Shown: piece after piece, positions 17,501-25,443 of the stretch
Layout: each line of letters opens with the position of its first letter
Numbering within the stretch: the stretch's first letter is position 1
Assembly: GCA_021768185.1 (NCBI GenBank)
Contig: JAETNP010000046.1
Location: 1-39,453, forward strand
Source of the DNA: Oscillospiraceae bacterium
Lineage (GTDB): Bacteria; Bacillota; Clostridia; Oscillospirales; Oscillospiraceae
DNA length: 39,453 nt
Direction: 5' to 3'
Notes under the pieces: generated by a model
What the model was told of the DNA's origin: nothing
Databases searched by the model: none
Seen by the model: only the letters and a program-made list of their open reading frames with translations
Position numbers and translations under genes: made by a program

Positions 17501-17526
17501 ATACTTTTCCTTGAAAGGAAAAGTAT
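17501..17526 (+). repeat. Solo hairpin copy F of the dispersed repeat, inverted relative to its genes
   Basis: ATACTTTTCCTT and AAGGAAAAGTAT flank GA. On the plus strand it is preceded by GGTATAC, as in copy E, and followed by CAAAAGGAACTTTTTG and further hairpins (GCAAGC/GCTTGC near 17545-17560; GCGCGAAGCG/CGCTTCGCGC near 17609-17630). Its orientation is opposite to the flanking iol genes. The remainder of 17475-17700 holds no gene. Confidence 0.8.
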
Positions 17527-17700
17527 CAAAAGGAACTTTTTGCCGCAAGCTTCGCTTGCTTTTTGGGCAGTCCTAACGGCGGATTTTATCAAATCTACGG
17601 TGCCTGCGGCGCGAAGCGTTCGCTTCGCGCACCTTTTGGGGGTCTAAATTCGGCCGCACGACTCACGCCGCGCTGGAGGCCCCCTCCGAAGACCTGCCCC

Positions 17701-18501
17701 TTAGCCCTGGTAGATATGGTCATTGGCGTCTGGCTGCCAAAGCCAGGCGTGTTCGGGGTCGTCGATGCGGGTCTTCTTCCAGGGGTCCCCCTCCAGATGC
17801 CGGATGCCCCAGGCGTAGCACATGGCGTAGCCCGGCGCGGCGGTCTGGGAGTGGAAGCCGTGGTTGATGACAGACAGTCCGTTGTGGCCAGTTTTGTAGA
17901 TCTCCCCGTTGGCGAAGCCCGCACCGAAGCCGTCGGGGTAGTCGAAGCGGTAGAAGTACACCTCCGGTTGGGGATGGTGGTGGGGCGGATAGGAGGACCA
18001 CTTGCCCGGATAGTTCAGCACCTCGCCCAGCACCATGTTGGAGAAGGGGGCGTTGTCGTAGTCGAAAAATGTCTTGATCTCCCGCTGCATACAGCCCAAT
18101 AGTTCGCCGTTGGACCCGGCGTGCTGGGTCTGAATGGTCTCGGGAGTATACATCACCGGCGTGTAGTCCCGCTCGTTGATGGTCTTCTGGATGTACAGCT
18201 CGCTGTGTCCATGGGCGGTCAGCTCAATTTTCGTTCCCTTGCAGGCCAGCAGACAGTATGCCTCGTGATGGAAGCAGTCGGGCCGTTCGGCCTCCACCGT
18301 CTCACCGTTCCAGCGGTAAGTCACCTTCCCGGAAAACAGCAGTACGGCGATCTCCTTCTGCGCCTCCTCAAAGATAAAGGTATCACCGTCCTCCATCAGC
18401 AGCAGGCCCACGTCCATCTGGGTACCCATGTCATCCACAGAGGCGTCGATGTAAGCATTGTAACCCTGTTTCAGTTCCGCGTTTTTGTTAAAGTAGGTCA
18501 T
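17701..18501 (-). CDS. iolB: 5-deoxy-glucuronate isomerase
   Basis: A 266-aa double-cupin protein of the IolB/KduI family that converts 5-deoxy-glucuronate to 2-deoxy-5-keto-gluconate. The signature WSSYPPHHHPQPEVYFYRF (about residues 168-186) carries the metal-binding histidines and glutamate; another likely ligand is in NHGFHSQ. The length matches the family. A RBS (AGGAG) lies upstream of the ATG. It is separated from iolE by 383 bases rich in hairpins, which is unusual for neighbouring steps of one pathway. Confidence 0.92.
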   Translation of the reverse strand: MTYFNKNAELKQGYNAYIDASVDDMGTQMDVGLLLMEDGDTFIFEEAQKEIAVLLFSGKVTYRWNGETVEAERPDCFHHEAYCLLACKGTKIELTAHGHSELYIQKTINERDYTPVMYTPETIQTQHAGSNGELLGCMQREIKTFFDYDNAPFSNMVLGEVLNYPGKWSSYPPHHHPQPEVYFYRFDYPDGFGAGFANGEIYKTGHNGLSVINHGFHSQTAAPGYAMCYAWGIRHLEGDPWKKTRIDDPEHAWLWQPDANDHIYQG

Positions 18502-18884
18502 CCAAATCAGCTCCTAATATAAATAGTAGCACGCAGTATCTAAAATCACTCACGCCGCACTACGGCGCAGCAGCAGAAGTCCTCCGATAGTGCGCATCCG
18601 CCGGCGCTTCGCCTTCTGGCGGCCCAGAGAACTCCGCAGAACAGCCAGTCTCTCAGGTCGTAGAGAAAATAAACTCCCCCGTAATTCAGGGATTCTTAAA
18701 CCGCCAGGTTTAAGCGCGTTTTTGCCTACTTTTGGCGCGCGCCAAAAGTAGGCGAGGAGTCCGGGGGCGAGAAGCCCCCGGGCTACCGGCAAGAAAGTGC
18801 CGCCGTGCCGCCCGCAGGCGTTAGCTGGCCTGCGGCCAGCCCAGCCCTATGGCCACGCACCGCGCGGCCTAACGGGGCGGCAGC
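18502..18884. other. Gene-free, hairpin-dense spacer between iolB and iolE
   Basis: No credible gene is present. Stems seen: CTTAAACC/GGTTTAAG (18695-18714), a 30-nt perfect palindrome (18724-18753), and CCGGGGGC/GCCCCCGG (18761-18781). A segment reading CCCCCGTAATTCAGGGATTC (18676-18695) is related to the inverse of 25627-25648 in the other large spacer. The region looks like an accumulation site for hairpin repeats. Confidence 0.7.
18724..18753. repeat. 30-nt perfect palindrome
   Basis: GCCTACTTTTGGCGC is followed immediately by its exact inverse. The inner TACTTTTGG part resembles the TACTTTTTC arms of the dispersed family. It could be a cruciform-forming site or a protein target. Confidence 0.9.
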
Positions 18885-19787
18885 TTACAGTCCCGTGTGC
18901 TCCCGGATATACGCTCTGGCCATCTGCGCATAGCGCAGAGGGTCAGCCTTAGCGGGGTCCTGTTCGGCCTCCACCAGGAGCCACCCCTGGTACCCGGCGT
19001 CAGACAAAACCTTAAACATGGGGTCGAAATCCACATTTCCGTCCCCGGGAACGGTAAAAGCCCCATTCCGTACCGCCTGTAGGAAGCTCCAGTTATTCTT
19101 CCTGGCCTCCTCCACCACAGGCAGCCGCATGTCCTTCAAATGCACATGTCCCACCCGGTCCACATACTTTTTCAGCATCGCCAGCGGGTCCTCCCCGGCG
19201 AAGGTAAAATGTCCGGTGTCATAGCACAGGAACACATACCGGGGATCGGTATTAGCCATCATCCGGTCCGTCTCCTCCGCCGTCTGCACCACGGTGCCCA
19301 TGTGGTGGTGGAAGCACAGCTTGAACCCCCGGTCCGCCGCCGCCTTGCCCAGCTTGTTGAGCCCTTCGCACAGCAGACCCCACTCCCGCTCGTCCATCAC
19401 ATGCTTGTGATTCCCGGTGAGAATGGGCGTCTCCATCTGTCCCTGAATGGAGTAGCTCTGTTCGCTGACGTTGATCCGGTCCGCGCCAACGGCGGCCAGA
19501 AATTCCAGTTCCTTGATAAACGCCGCCTCTACCTCCTCGTAGGGCTTGGTGATGAGGAAGGAGGAAAACCACCGGCTGGCGATCCGCATCCCCCGCAGGT
19601 CCAGCTGGGCCTTCAGCTCCGCCGGGTCGCTGGGGTACTTGTTGCCGATCTCGCATCCGGTAAAGCCCGCCAGGGCCATTTCACTAACCGTCTGCTTGAA
19701 GGTATTTTCCGCCCCCAGCTCCGGCATATCGTCGTTGCACCAGCCGATGGGAGCGATGCCCAGCTTGACAGTCTTAGGATCAAACAT
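18885..19787 (-). CDS. iolE: Inosose dehydratase
   Basis: A 300-aa TIM-barrel protein of the xylose isomerase-like superfamily. It dehydrates 2-keto-myo-inositol to the trione precursor, the second step of inositol breakdown. Family hallmarks are GIAPIGWCNDDMPELG near the N-terminus, FHHHMGT in the middle, CYDTGH and VHLKD for metal binding, and VEAEQDP near the end. It follows the malic enzyme gene by 15 bases, so the two are almost surely co-transcribed. Confidence 0.92.
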   Translation of the reverse strand: MFDPKTVKLGIAPIGWCNDDMPELGAENTFKQTVSEMALAGFTGCEIGNKYPSDPAELKAQLDLRGMRIASRWFSSFLITKPYEEVEAAFIKELEFLAAVGADRINVSEQSYSIQGQMETPILTGNHKHVMDEREWGLLCEGLNKLGKAAADRGFKLCFHHHMGTVVQTAEETDRMMANTDPRYVFLCYDTGHFTFAGEDPLAMLKKYVDRVGHVHLKDMRLPVVEEARKNNWSFLQAVRNGAFTVPGDGNVDFDPMFKVLSDAGYQGWLLVEAEQDPAKADPLRYAQMARAYIREHTGL

Positions 19788-19802
19788 AACGGAATCCTCC
19801 TA

Positions 19803-20975
19803 TCAAATCCGGGCCACGCCGGATTTCCGCGCCGCCTCGGCCACGGCCTTGGCCACGGCGGGGCCTACCCGTTTGTCAAACGCCTTGGGGATGATATAGT
19901 CCGCGTTCAGCTCCTCAGGGGAGATCAGCTCCGCCAGCGCGTGAGCGGCGGCCATCTTCATCTCCTCGTTGATGTCGCTGGCCCGCACGTCAAAGGTCCC
20001 CCGGAAAATCCCCGGGAAAGCCAGTACATTGTTGATCTGATTGGGGAAGTCGCTGCGGCCCGTGGCGATCACCGCCGCGCCGCCGGCCTTGGCGTCCTCG
20101 GGGAAGATCTCCGGGGTAGGGTTGGCGCAGGCGAAGATGATGGCGTCCCGGTTCATGGTCTTCACCATCTCTGTGGTGACGGTGCCAGGGGCGGAGACGC
20201 CGATGAACACGTCCGCGCCTACCAGCATATCGGCCAGGGACCCGGCCTTCTTCTCCAGATTGGTGACCTCCGCCATCTCCTCCTTGATCCAGTTCAGGCC
20301 GTCCCGGCCCGCGTAAATCGCGCCCTTCCGGTCGCACATGGTCACATGCTTGTACCCGGCGGAGAGAAGCAGCTTCACAATGGACACCGCCGCCGCGCCC
20401 GCGCCGGAGGTGACGATCTTCACGTCCTCCTTCTTCTTGCCCACCACCTTCAGGGCGTTGGTCAGCCCCGCCAGGGTGATGACGGCGGTGCCGTGCTGGT
20501 CGTCGTGGAAGATGGGAATGTCGCACTTCTCCTTCAGCTTCCGCTCGATCTCGAAGCACCGGGGAGCGGCGATGTCCTCCAGGTTGATGCCGCCGAAGCT
20601 GCCGGACATGAGATACACCGCGTTGACGAACTCGTCCACGTCGTGGGTCTTCACGCACAGAGGGAAGGCGTCCACGCCGCCGAAGGACTTGAACAGCACA
20701 CACTTGCCCTCCATGACGGGCATTCCGGCCTCGGGACCGATGTCCCCCAGGCCCAGCACGGCGGAGCCGTCGGTGATGACGGCGCAGAGGTTGTGCCGCC
20801 GGGTCAGCTCGTAGCTCTTGCTGATATCCTTCTGGATCTCCAGGCAGGGCTGGGCTACGCCGGGGGTGTAGGCAAGGGACAGGTCGTCCTTGCTCTCCAC
20901 CGGCACGGTGGCAATAACTTCGATCTTCCCCTTCCACTCCTCGTGGAGCCGCAGGGATTCCTTTGCGTAATCCAT
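19803..20975 (-). CDS. NAD(P)-dependent malic enzyme (short bacterial type)
   Basis: A 390-aa enzyme that decarboxylates malate to pyruvate. Motifs include YTPGVAQPC, the catalytic tyrosine-lysine region with FGGVDAFPLCVKTHD, metal ligands in FHDDQHGTAV, and a dinucleotide-binding fold at SGAGAAAVSIV. It lacks the phosphotransacetylase-like C-terminal domain, so it is the short YtsJ-like type. The RBS AAGGAG overlaps the end of repeat copy D, which fills the spacer to larA. Location between larA and iolE suggests that it feeds or drains pyruvate in this pathway. Confidence 0.93.
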   Translation of the reverse strand: MDYAKESLRLHEEWKGKIEVIATVPVESKDDLSLAYTPGVAQPCLEIQKDISKSYELTRRHNLCAVITDGSAVLGLGDIGPEAGMPVMEGKCVLFKSFGGVDAFPLCVKTHDVDEFVNAVYLMSGSFGGINLEDIAAPRCFEIERKLKEKCDIPIFHDDQHGTAVITLAGLTNALKVVGKKKEDVKIVTSGAGAAAVSIVKLLLSAGYKHVTMCDRKGAIYAGRDGLNWIKEEMAEVTNLEKKAGSLADMLVGADVFIGVSAPGTVTTEMVKTMNRDAIIFACANPTPEIFPEDAKAGGAAVIATGRSDFPNQINNVLAFPGIFRGTFDVRASDINEEMKMAAAHALAELISPEELNADYIIPKAFDKRVGPAVAKAVAEAARKSGVARI

Positions 20976-20992
20976 AATGGTCTTTTCTCCTT

Positions 20993-21108
20993 ATACTATT
21001 TCTCGATTGAATCCTTACTTCGTAACCGGGCAAAAATCTAGGAATAGCAATGGGTTTAGTCTCGAATTTAAAGTTCTTTTTGATACTTTTTCTTTCAAGA
21101 AAAAGTAT
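20993..21108 (-). repeat. Full copy D of the MITE-like intergenic repeat
   Basis: On the minus strand it begins with the last base of the larA stop codon (hairpin ATACTTTTTCTT/AAGAAAAAGTAT, 2-nt loop, 21083-21108), continues with the conserved body, and ends in GAGAAATAGTAT immediately before the malic enzyme RBS. Its ends are an imperfect inverted repeat: ATACTTTTTCTTGA versus ATACTATTTCTCGA, 12 of 14 matching. TTA flanks the shorter TACT...AGTA core on both sides. Confidence 0.88.
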
Positions 21109-22361
21109 TACTGTTTCACAATTCTCGGCAGCGTGGACCCGCCGTAGGGCATCGCCAGCACCGTGGCCTCCGGCCCCAGCTTCTCAAAAGCCTTATCCAG
21201 CGCCTCCTGCACGGAGGGCTGGGGGGTGAGGAAGATGGAGCGGACAAAATCCGCCTCCAGGTCGCTCACCAGATATATATCCGCCTTCTCCAGGGTCATG
21301 GCGATAGCGGCGGCCTTGTGGCCTCCCAGCTGGAAGTCCCGGCCGATACGCTCGATCATGGCCCCGGGGGACGGGGACGTGGTCATCCACTCCTCGAAGA
21401 CCCGCTCCCCCAGCCCCTCCTTGCAGGAGCCGATAAGCACGATCACCCCGCCGGGATTCACCGCGTGGCGGGCGTTGTCCAGGGCCTTCTGGGTCTGGTA
21501 CAGGTTCAAATCCTTGGGCGCGCCCCCCTGGCTCACCAGGACGATGTCCGCGCCGCGGGGCAGCTCCTTGAGATACAGCGTATCCAAAAAGGCGCACCCG
21601 GCCCGGTGGGCCTTCACGGGATGTCCCGCCGCCGCCCGGATGATCTCCTTGTGCTCGCTGAGCACCACGTTGAGGATGAAGTCGATGCCGCAGATCGCTC
21701 CGGCTTCCTCAATGTCCATCCGCAGGGGGTTGGTCTCCAGCGCCCCGGCGCATGCCTCGGGCCGGACCATCATCGAGTGGTTGGACTGGATGGCGTCCCG
21801 GGTGGATACTCCCGGCATGATGGCCTTGGCCCCGCCGGAGTACCCGGCGAAGTAGTGGTACTCGATGTTTCCCAGGCAAATTCTTCTATCCGCCTCCGCC
21901 ACGACACGGGTAATGTCCACCGGCGTTCCGGCGGCGGTGACGCCCATGTGGACGCAGTCCGCGGGGTCGCTGTCCACGCAGGCAATCTCCTTCCACGCCC
22001 GCTCCCCGGCCAGCTTCTTCCGCTCCTCGTCCGTATGCTTCCGGTGGCTGCCCAGGGCAAACACCAGTGTAATATCTTCTGCCTTTACACCCGCTGCGTA
22101 CAGCTCATCCAGCAGGGCGGGCATGACCTTATAGGTGGGCATGGGCCGGGTGATGTCGCTGGTAACGATGGCGATCTTCTCCCCGGGCCGGACGATCTCC
22201 CCCAGCCGGGGGGAGCCGATGGGCTCGGCCAGCGCCCGCCGGACCTCCGCCTCGCCGGTGAGGCCCAGCTCCACCTCATTGGCGTGGAGCACCCCCAGAA
22301 GGTTCTTCTCCGGGACCTCCGCCTCCTGGGTCCCCGCGCCGAATCCGAAACTCAGCTTCAT
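21108..22361 (-). CDS. LarA-family nickel-pincer racemase/epimerase
   Basis: A 417-aa protein of the lactate racemase family. All key positions of Lactobacillus LarA are present at near-constant offset: His106, His169, Lys179 (pincer attachment, in YSGGAKAIMPG) and His195, plus the SDITRP nucleotide segment. Family members interconvert C2 stereoisomers of lactate, malate, other 2-hydroxy acids or aldonic acids using a nickel-pincer nucleotide made by LarB, LarC and LarE. None of those maturation genes is in the window. In this context a sugar-acid or 2-hydroxy-acid epimerase is as likely as lactate racemase. It starts 4 bases after the transketolase C-terminal subunit gene. Confidence 0.88.
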   Translation of the reverse strand: MKLSFGFGAGTQEAEVPEKNLLGVLHANEVELGLTGEAEVRRALAEPIGSPRLGEIVRPGEKIAIVTSDITRPMPTYKVMPALLDELYAAGVKAEDITLVFALGSHRKHTDEERKKLAGERAWKEIACVDSDPADCVHMGVTAAGTPVDITRVVAEADRRICLGNIEYHYFAGYSGGAKAIMPGVSTRDAIQSNHSMMVRPEACAGALETNPLRMDIEEAGAICGIDFILNVVLSEHKEIIRAAAGHPVKAHRAGCAFLDTLYLKELPRGADIVLVSQGGAPKDLNLYQTQKALDNARHAVNPGGVIVLIGSCKEGLGERVFEEWMTTSPSPGAMIERIGRDFQLGGHKAAAIAMTLEKADIYLVSDLEADFVRSIFLTPQPSVQEALDKAFEKLGPEATVLAMPYGGSTLPRIVKQ

Positions 22362-22364
22362 GGT

Positions 22365-23330
22365 TCAGCCCTTTCTGGCAAGAACGGCCTTGGCCTGCTC
22401 CACGATATGGGCGGCGGTCAACCCGAAGCGCTCCTGGAGGTAGCCCTGGGGGCCCACCTCTCCGAACTCGTCCTCCACGGCAACGCAGTCTGCGGGGACG
22501 GGGCACTTCTTAGCCAGCACCTCGCTGACAGCGGACCACAGGCCGCCAAATTTATTGTGGTTCTCAGCCACGACTACCGCGCCGCACTTCTTCGCCCAGG
22601 TCTCCACCGCCTCCTCGTCCAGGGGCTTGATGGTGAACATGTCGATCACCGCCGCGCCGATGCCCTCGGCTTCCAGGGCCTTGGCGGCCTGCATGGCCTC
22701 GTGGACCATGATGCCTGCGGCGAAGATGGCAATATCGCTCCCCTCACGGAGGGCCACGGCCTTGCCGATGGGCAGCTCGCTGCCGTCCTCATAGACCTTG
22801 GCATACTGCTTGCGCCCCACCCGGATGAACTTCACGCCGGGGCGGTCGATGCACTGGCCCAGTACGCTGATGAGCATGGCAGGGTCGGTGACGTCGATGA
22901 CGGTGGAACCCGGCAGAGCCCGGTACAGGGCCACGTCCTCAAAGGGCATATGGGTGCCGCCGTTCATGGTGGCGGTGACACCGGGGTCGGTGCCGATGAT
23001 GGTGATGTCGTTCTTGGCGTAGCCGCCGCTGAGGAACGCCTGGTCATAACACCGGCGGGAAGCGAAGGGCCCGAAGGTGTGGACGATGGGCTTAAACCCG
23101 GCGGAGGCCAGGCCGCAGGCCACGCCTACCATATTTGCCTCGGCGATGCCGCAGTTGACCGCCCGGTCCGGGTTAGCCTTGGCCCACTTGGCGGTGCCGA
23201 TGCAGCTCATGAGGTCCGCGTCCAGATAGATGACGTCCGGGTCCCGCTCCGCCAGGGCGGGGATGGTTTCACCCAGCACGCTCTTGCACAGACGGGGGTC
23301 CATTTCTCCTGTATATACGATCTTCGCCAT
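22365..23330 (-). CDS. Transketolase, C-terminal subunit
   Basis: A 321-aa protein equivalent to the Pyr and C-terminal domains of transketolase. The cofactor-activating glutamate is expected in NCGIAEANMVGVACGLA (about residues 59-75). The N-terminal PP domain is supplied by the adjacent upstream gene (3-base gap). Split transketolases are common in anaerobic Firmicutes and in archaea, and some split homologues act on unusual substrates such as apulose 4-phosphate. It would transfer two-carbon units between sugar phosphates in the cytoplasm. Confidence 0.9.
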   Translation of the reverse strand: MAKIVYTGEMDPRLCKSVLGETIPALAERDPDVIYLDADLMSCIGTAKWAKANPDRAVNCGIAEANMVGVACGLASAGFKPIVHTFGPFASRRCYDQAFLSGGYAKNDITIIGTDPGVTATMNGGTHMPFEDVALYRALPGSTVIDVTDPAMLISVLGQCIDRPGVKFIRVGRKQYAKVYEDGSELPIGKAVALREGSDIAIFAAGIMVHEAMQAAKALEAEGIGAAVIDMFTIKPLDEEAVETWAKKCGAVVVAENHNKFGGLWSAVSEVLAKKCPVPADCVAVEDEFGEVGPQGYLQERFGLTAAHIVEQAKAVLARKG

Positions 23331-23333
23331 CTC

Positions 23334-24176
23334 TCAGCCCTCCAGTTCTGCCAGCTGGGCTTTCAGCTGGGCGGTCCATCTCTCAAACTGCTCGTCGCTG
23401 ACGGTGAGGCTGTGGTTCATGACGGTGTCCTCTACCTCCTGAATGCCCGCGCCTTTCACCGTGTCCAGGATGACGGCATGGGGCCTGCCGCCGCCCTGCC
23501 GGATATTCGCCAGGGCCTCCGCCACCGCTTCCACGTCGTTGCCGTCCACCTTCGCGGTGTCGAAGCCGAAGGCCTCGAATTTCGCCACATAGTCCCCCAT
23601 GGAATAGATATCCTCCGTCCAGCCGTCCAGCTGCCGCTTGTTCCAGTCCAGCAGGACCACCAGATTATCCAGCTTCTTGGCGCTGGCGAAGGCCATGGCC
23701 TCCCAGACCTGTCCCTCGTTGCTCTCGCCGTCGCCCACGATGAGGAACACCCGGGAATCCCGGCCCTTGAGCTTGTCGCCCAGGGCCATGCCGCAGGCCA
23801 GGGACGTGCCCTGCCCCAGGGACCCGGTAGTCATGTCCACGCCGGGGGTCTTGTTCCGGTCGCAGTGGCTGGGCAGTCGGGTGCCGGGACGGTTCAGAGT
23901 CTTCAGCTCCTCGTAGGGGAAGAAGCCCTTCACCGCCAGGGTGCCGTATACCGCCGGACCGGCGTGGCCCTTGGAGCAGACCAGCTTGTCCCGCTCCGGC
24001 CACTTGGGATTGTTCACGTCAATCCTCATCTCCCCGCCGTACAGCACCGCCAGCACGTCGCAGATGCTCAGCGCGCCGCCCAGGTGGCCGGAGCCCAGGG
24101 AGTGGATGGCTTCCAGCGCCGCCATTCTGATCTTAATGGCCAGCGCCTGCAATTCCTTCTTCTTTGCCGCTTCCAT
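23334..24176 (-). CDS. Transketolase, N-terminal subunit
   Basis: A 280-aa ThDP-binding subunit. Substrate/cofactor histidines are visible in GSGHLGG (His31) and CSKGHAGPA, and the ThDP-metal motif is GDGESNEGQVWEA (148-160) with the closing asparagine in DWNKRQLDG. It lies 13 bases downstream of pgk and is followed at 3 bases by the C-terminal subunit, so pgk-tktN-tktC-larA form one compact unit. Which ketose and aldose it uses cannot be read from the sequence. Confidence 0.9.
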   Translation of the reverse strand: MEAAKKKELQALAIKIRMAALEAIHSLGSGHLGGALSICDVLAVLYGGEMRIDVNNPKWPERDKLVCSKGHAGPAVYGTLAVKGFFPYEELKTLNRPGTRLPSHCDRNKTPGVDMTTGSLGQGTSLACGMALGDKLKGRDSRVFLIVGDGESNEGQVWEAMAFASAKKLDNLVVLLDWNKRQLDGWTEDIYSMGDYVAKFEAFGFDTAKVDGNDVEAVAEALANIRQGGGRPHAVILDTVKGAGIQEVEDTVMNHSLTVSDEQFERWTAQLKAQLAELEG

Positions 24177-24189
24177 ATGCAGTCACCTC

Positions 24190-25443
24190 TCAATTCTCAC
24201 ACAGACCTGCTCCATGCCGGAGCGCCTTCACCACCGGCAGCTCCTCCCCGGTCAGGAACCGGATCAAGGCTCCGCCGCCGGTGCAGATGTATCCCATCTT
24301 GTCCGTCAGGCCGTATTTCTCCGTGGCGGTGATGCTGTCGCCGCCGCCCAGGACCGTGTGGGCCTCCGTGTCTGCCAGGGCCTGCCAGACAGCCTTTGTC
24401 CCCGCCTCGCTGGGAGCCTGCTCAAAAACCCCCATGGGACCGTTGACAAATACGGTTTTCGCCCTCAGGATAGCCTCCCGGTAGATTTTAGCGGTCTCGC
24501 CGCCCACATCCACAGCGGCAATGTCCGTTGGAACGCTGCCCAGGGCCGCCTCATGGCGCTCCCCGTCCGTTACCCAGGCCAAGTCCGCCGGCAGGGTGAT
24601 CTTCTCGCCGTACTGGGCGTAGAGCTCCTTGGCCTTTTCAATGTACTCGCCGTAATTGGACTTCATGATGAAATCCACGCTGCCCTGGCCGATCTCCTTC
24701 TCCAGGGCGGTAAGGAAGATATTCCCCACCAGTCCGCCGGTGAGAATCCGGTCCGCCACGCCCCACTCCAGGACGGTTTTCATCATGAGGAAGGCGTCGG
24801 AAATTTTCGCCCCGCCCAGCACGAACACGCAGGGCCTTACCGGCTCCTCCATGACCTGGGAAACGGCGCAGAATTCCTTCTCAAAGAGCCGCCCCATATA
24901 GGAGGGCAGGACCTGCTCGAAGCCGCAGAGGCTGGGCTGGTCCCGGTGGGCGGCGGCGAAGGCGTCGCAGACGTACAGGTCCGCCAGGGGAGCCAGTTTC
25001 TCCACCAGCAGGGTCTTGGCCTGCTGCTCGTGGGTGAGGCGGAGCTTCATCTCAAAGAGGGTCTGCTCCTCCGCCACAAAGCGGACGTTGTCCAAGAGGA
25101 GGATCTCGCCGTTCTCCAGCTTGAGGATCGCCTCCCGGGCGGCGGGGCCGCACACATCGTCGATCCAGTGGACTTTCTTTCCCAGCAGATTTTCCAATAC
25201 TTTTGCGTGGGGTTTCGTTGTATAGAAATTTTTATATTCGATGTCGCTGCCCTGGTGGGCCAGGAGGACCACTTTTGCTCCCTTGTCGGAGAGTTCTTTG
25301 ATGGTAGGAACACATGCCTCAATACGGTTGATGCTTTTCAGGGTTCCTTTTTCCCGGTCCACGGGTTGATTGATATCCACCCGGCAGAGGACGGTTTTGC
25401 CCTCTACTCGGGCATCATCGAGGGTCTTAATGCCAAAACGCAT
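24190..25443 (-). CDS. pgk: Phosphoglycerate kinase, archaeal-type sequence
   Basis: A 417-aa kinase interconverting 1,3-bisphosphoglycerate and 3-phosphoglycerate with ADP/ATP. Substrate motifs are LCRVDINQPV near the N-terminus, AAAHRDQPS, and nucleotide motifs VNGPMGVFE and LGGGDS. Several features are of the archaeal rather than bacterial form: AHQG in place of SHLGRP, DAFAAAHRDQPSLCGF, and TGGLVGNIFL. The start at 25443 is set by AGGAGG six bases upstream. A bacterium of this group should have a second, ordinary pgk for glycolysis elsewhere; this one appears dedicated to the cluster. Confidence 0.92.
   Translation of the reverse strand: MRFGIKTLDDARVEGKTVLCRVDINQPVDREKGTLKSINRIEACVPTIKELSDKGAKVVLLAHQGSDIEYKNFYTTKPHAKVLENLLGKKVHWIDDVCGPAAREAILKLENGEILLLDNVRFVAEEQTLFEMKLRLTHEQQAKTLLVEKLAPLADLYVCDAFAAAHRDQPSLCGFEQVLPSYMGRLFEKEFCAVSQVMEEPVRPCVFVLGGAKISDAFLMMKTVLEWGVADRILTGGLVGNIFLTALEKEIGQGSVDFIMKSNYGEYIEKAKELYAQYGEKITLPADLAWVTDGERHEAALGSVPTDIAAVDVGGETAKIYREAILRAKTVFVNGPMGVFEQAPSEAGTKAVWQALADTEAHTVLGGGDSITATEKYGLTDKMGYICTGGGALIRFLTGEELPVVKALRHGAGLCEN

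Noticed and set aside
14493..17576. A very long open frame (over 1000 codons) on the plus strand
   Set aside because: It is antisense to iolD and iolG, is composed of Val/Gly/His/Ala-rich sequence without domains, and arises from high GC at third codon positions. The minus-strand genes have clear motifs and ribosome binding sites.
21318..24332. Another ~1000-codon plus-strand frame
   Set aside because: It is antisense to larA and both transketolase subunit genes and shows the same low-complexity composition; no start signal.
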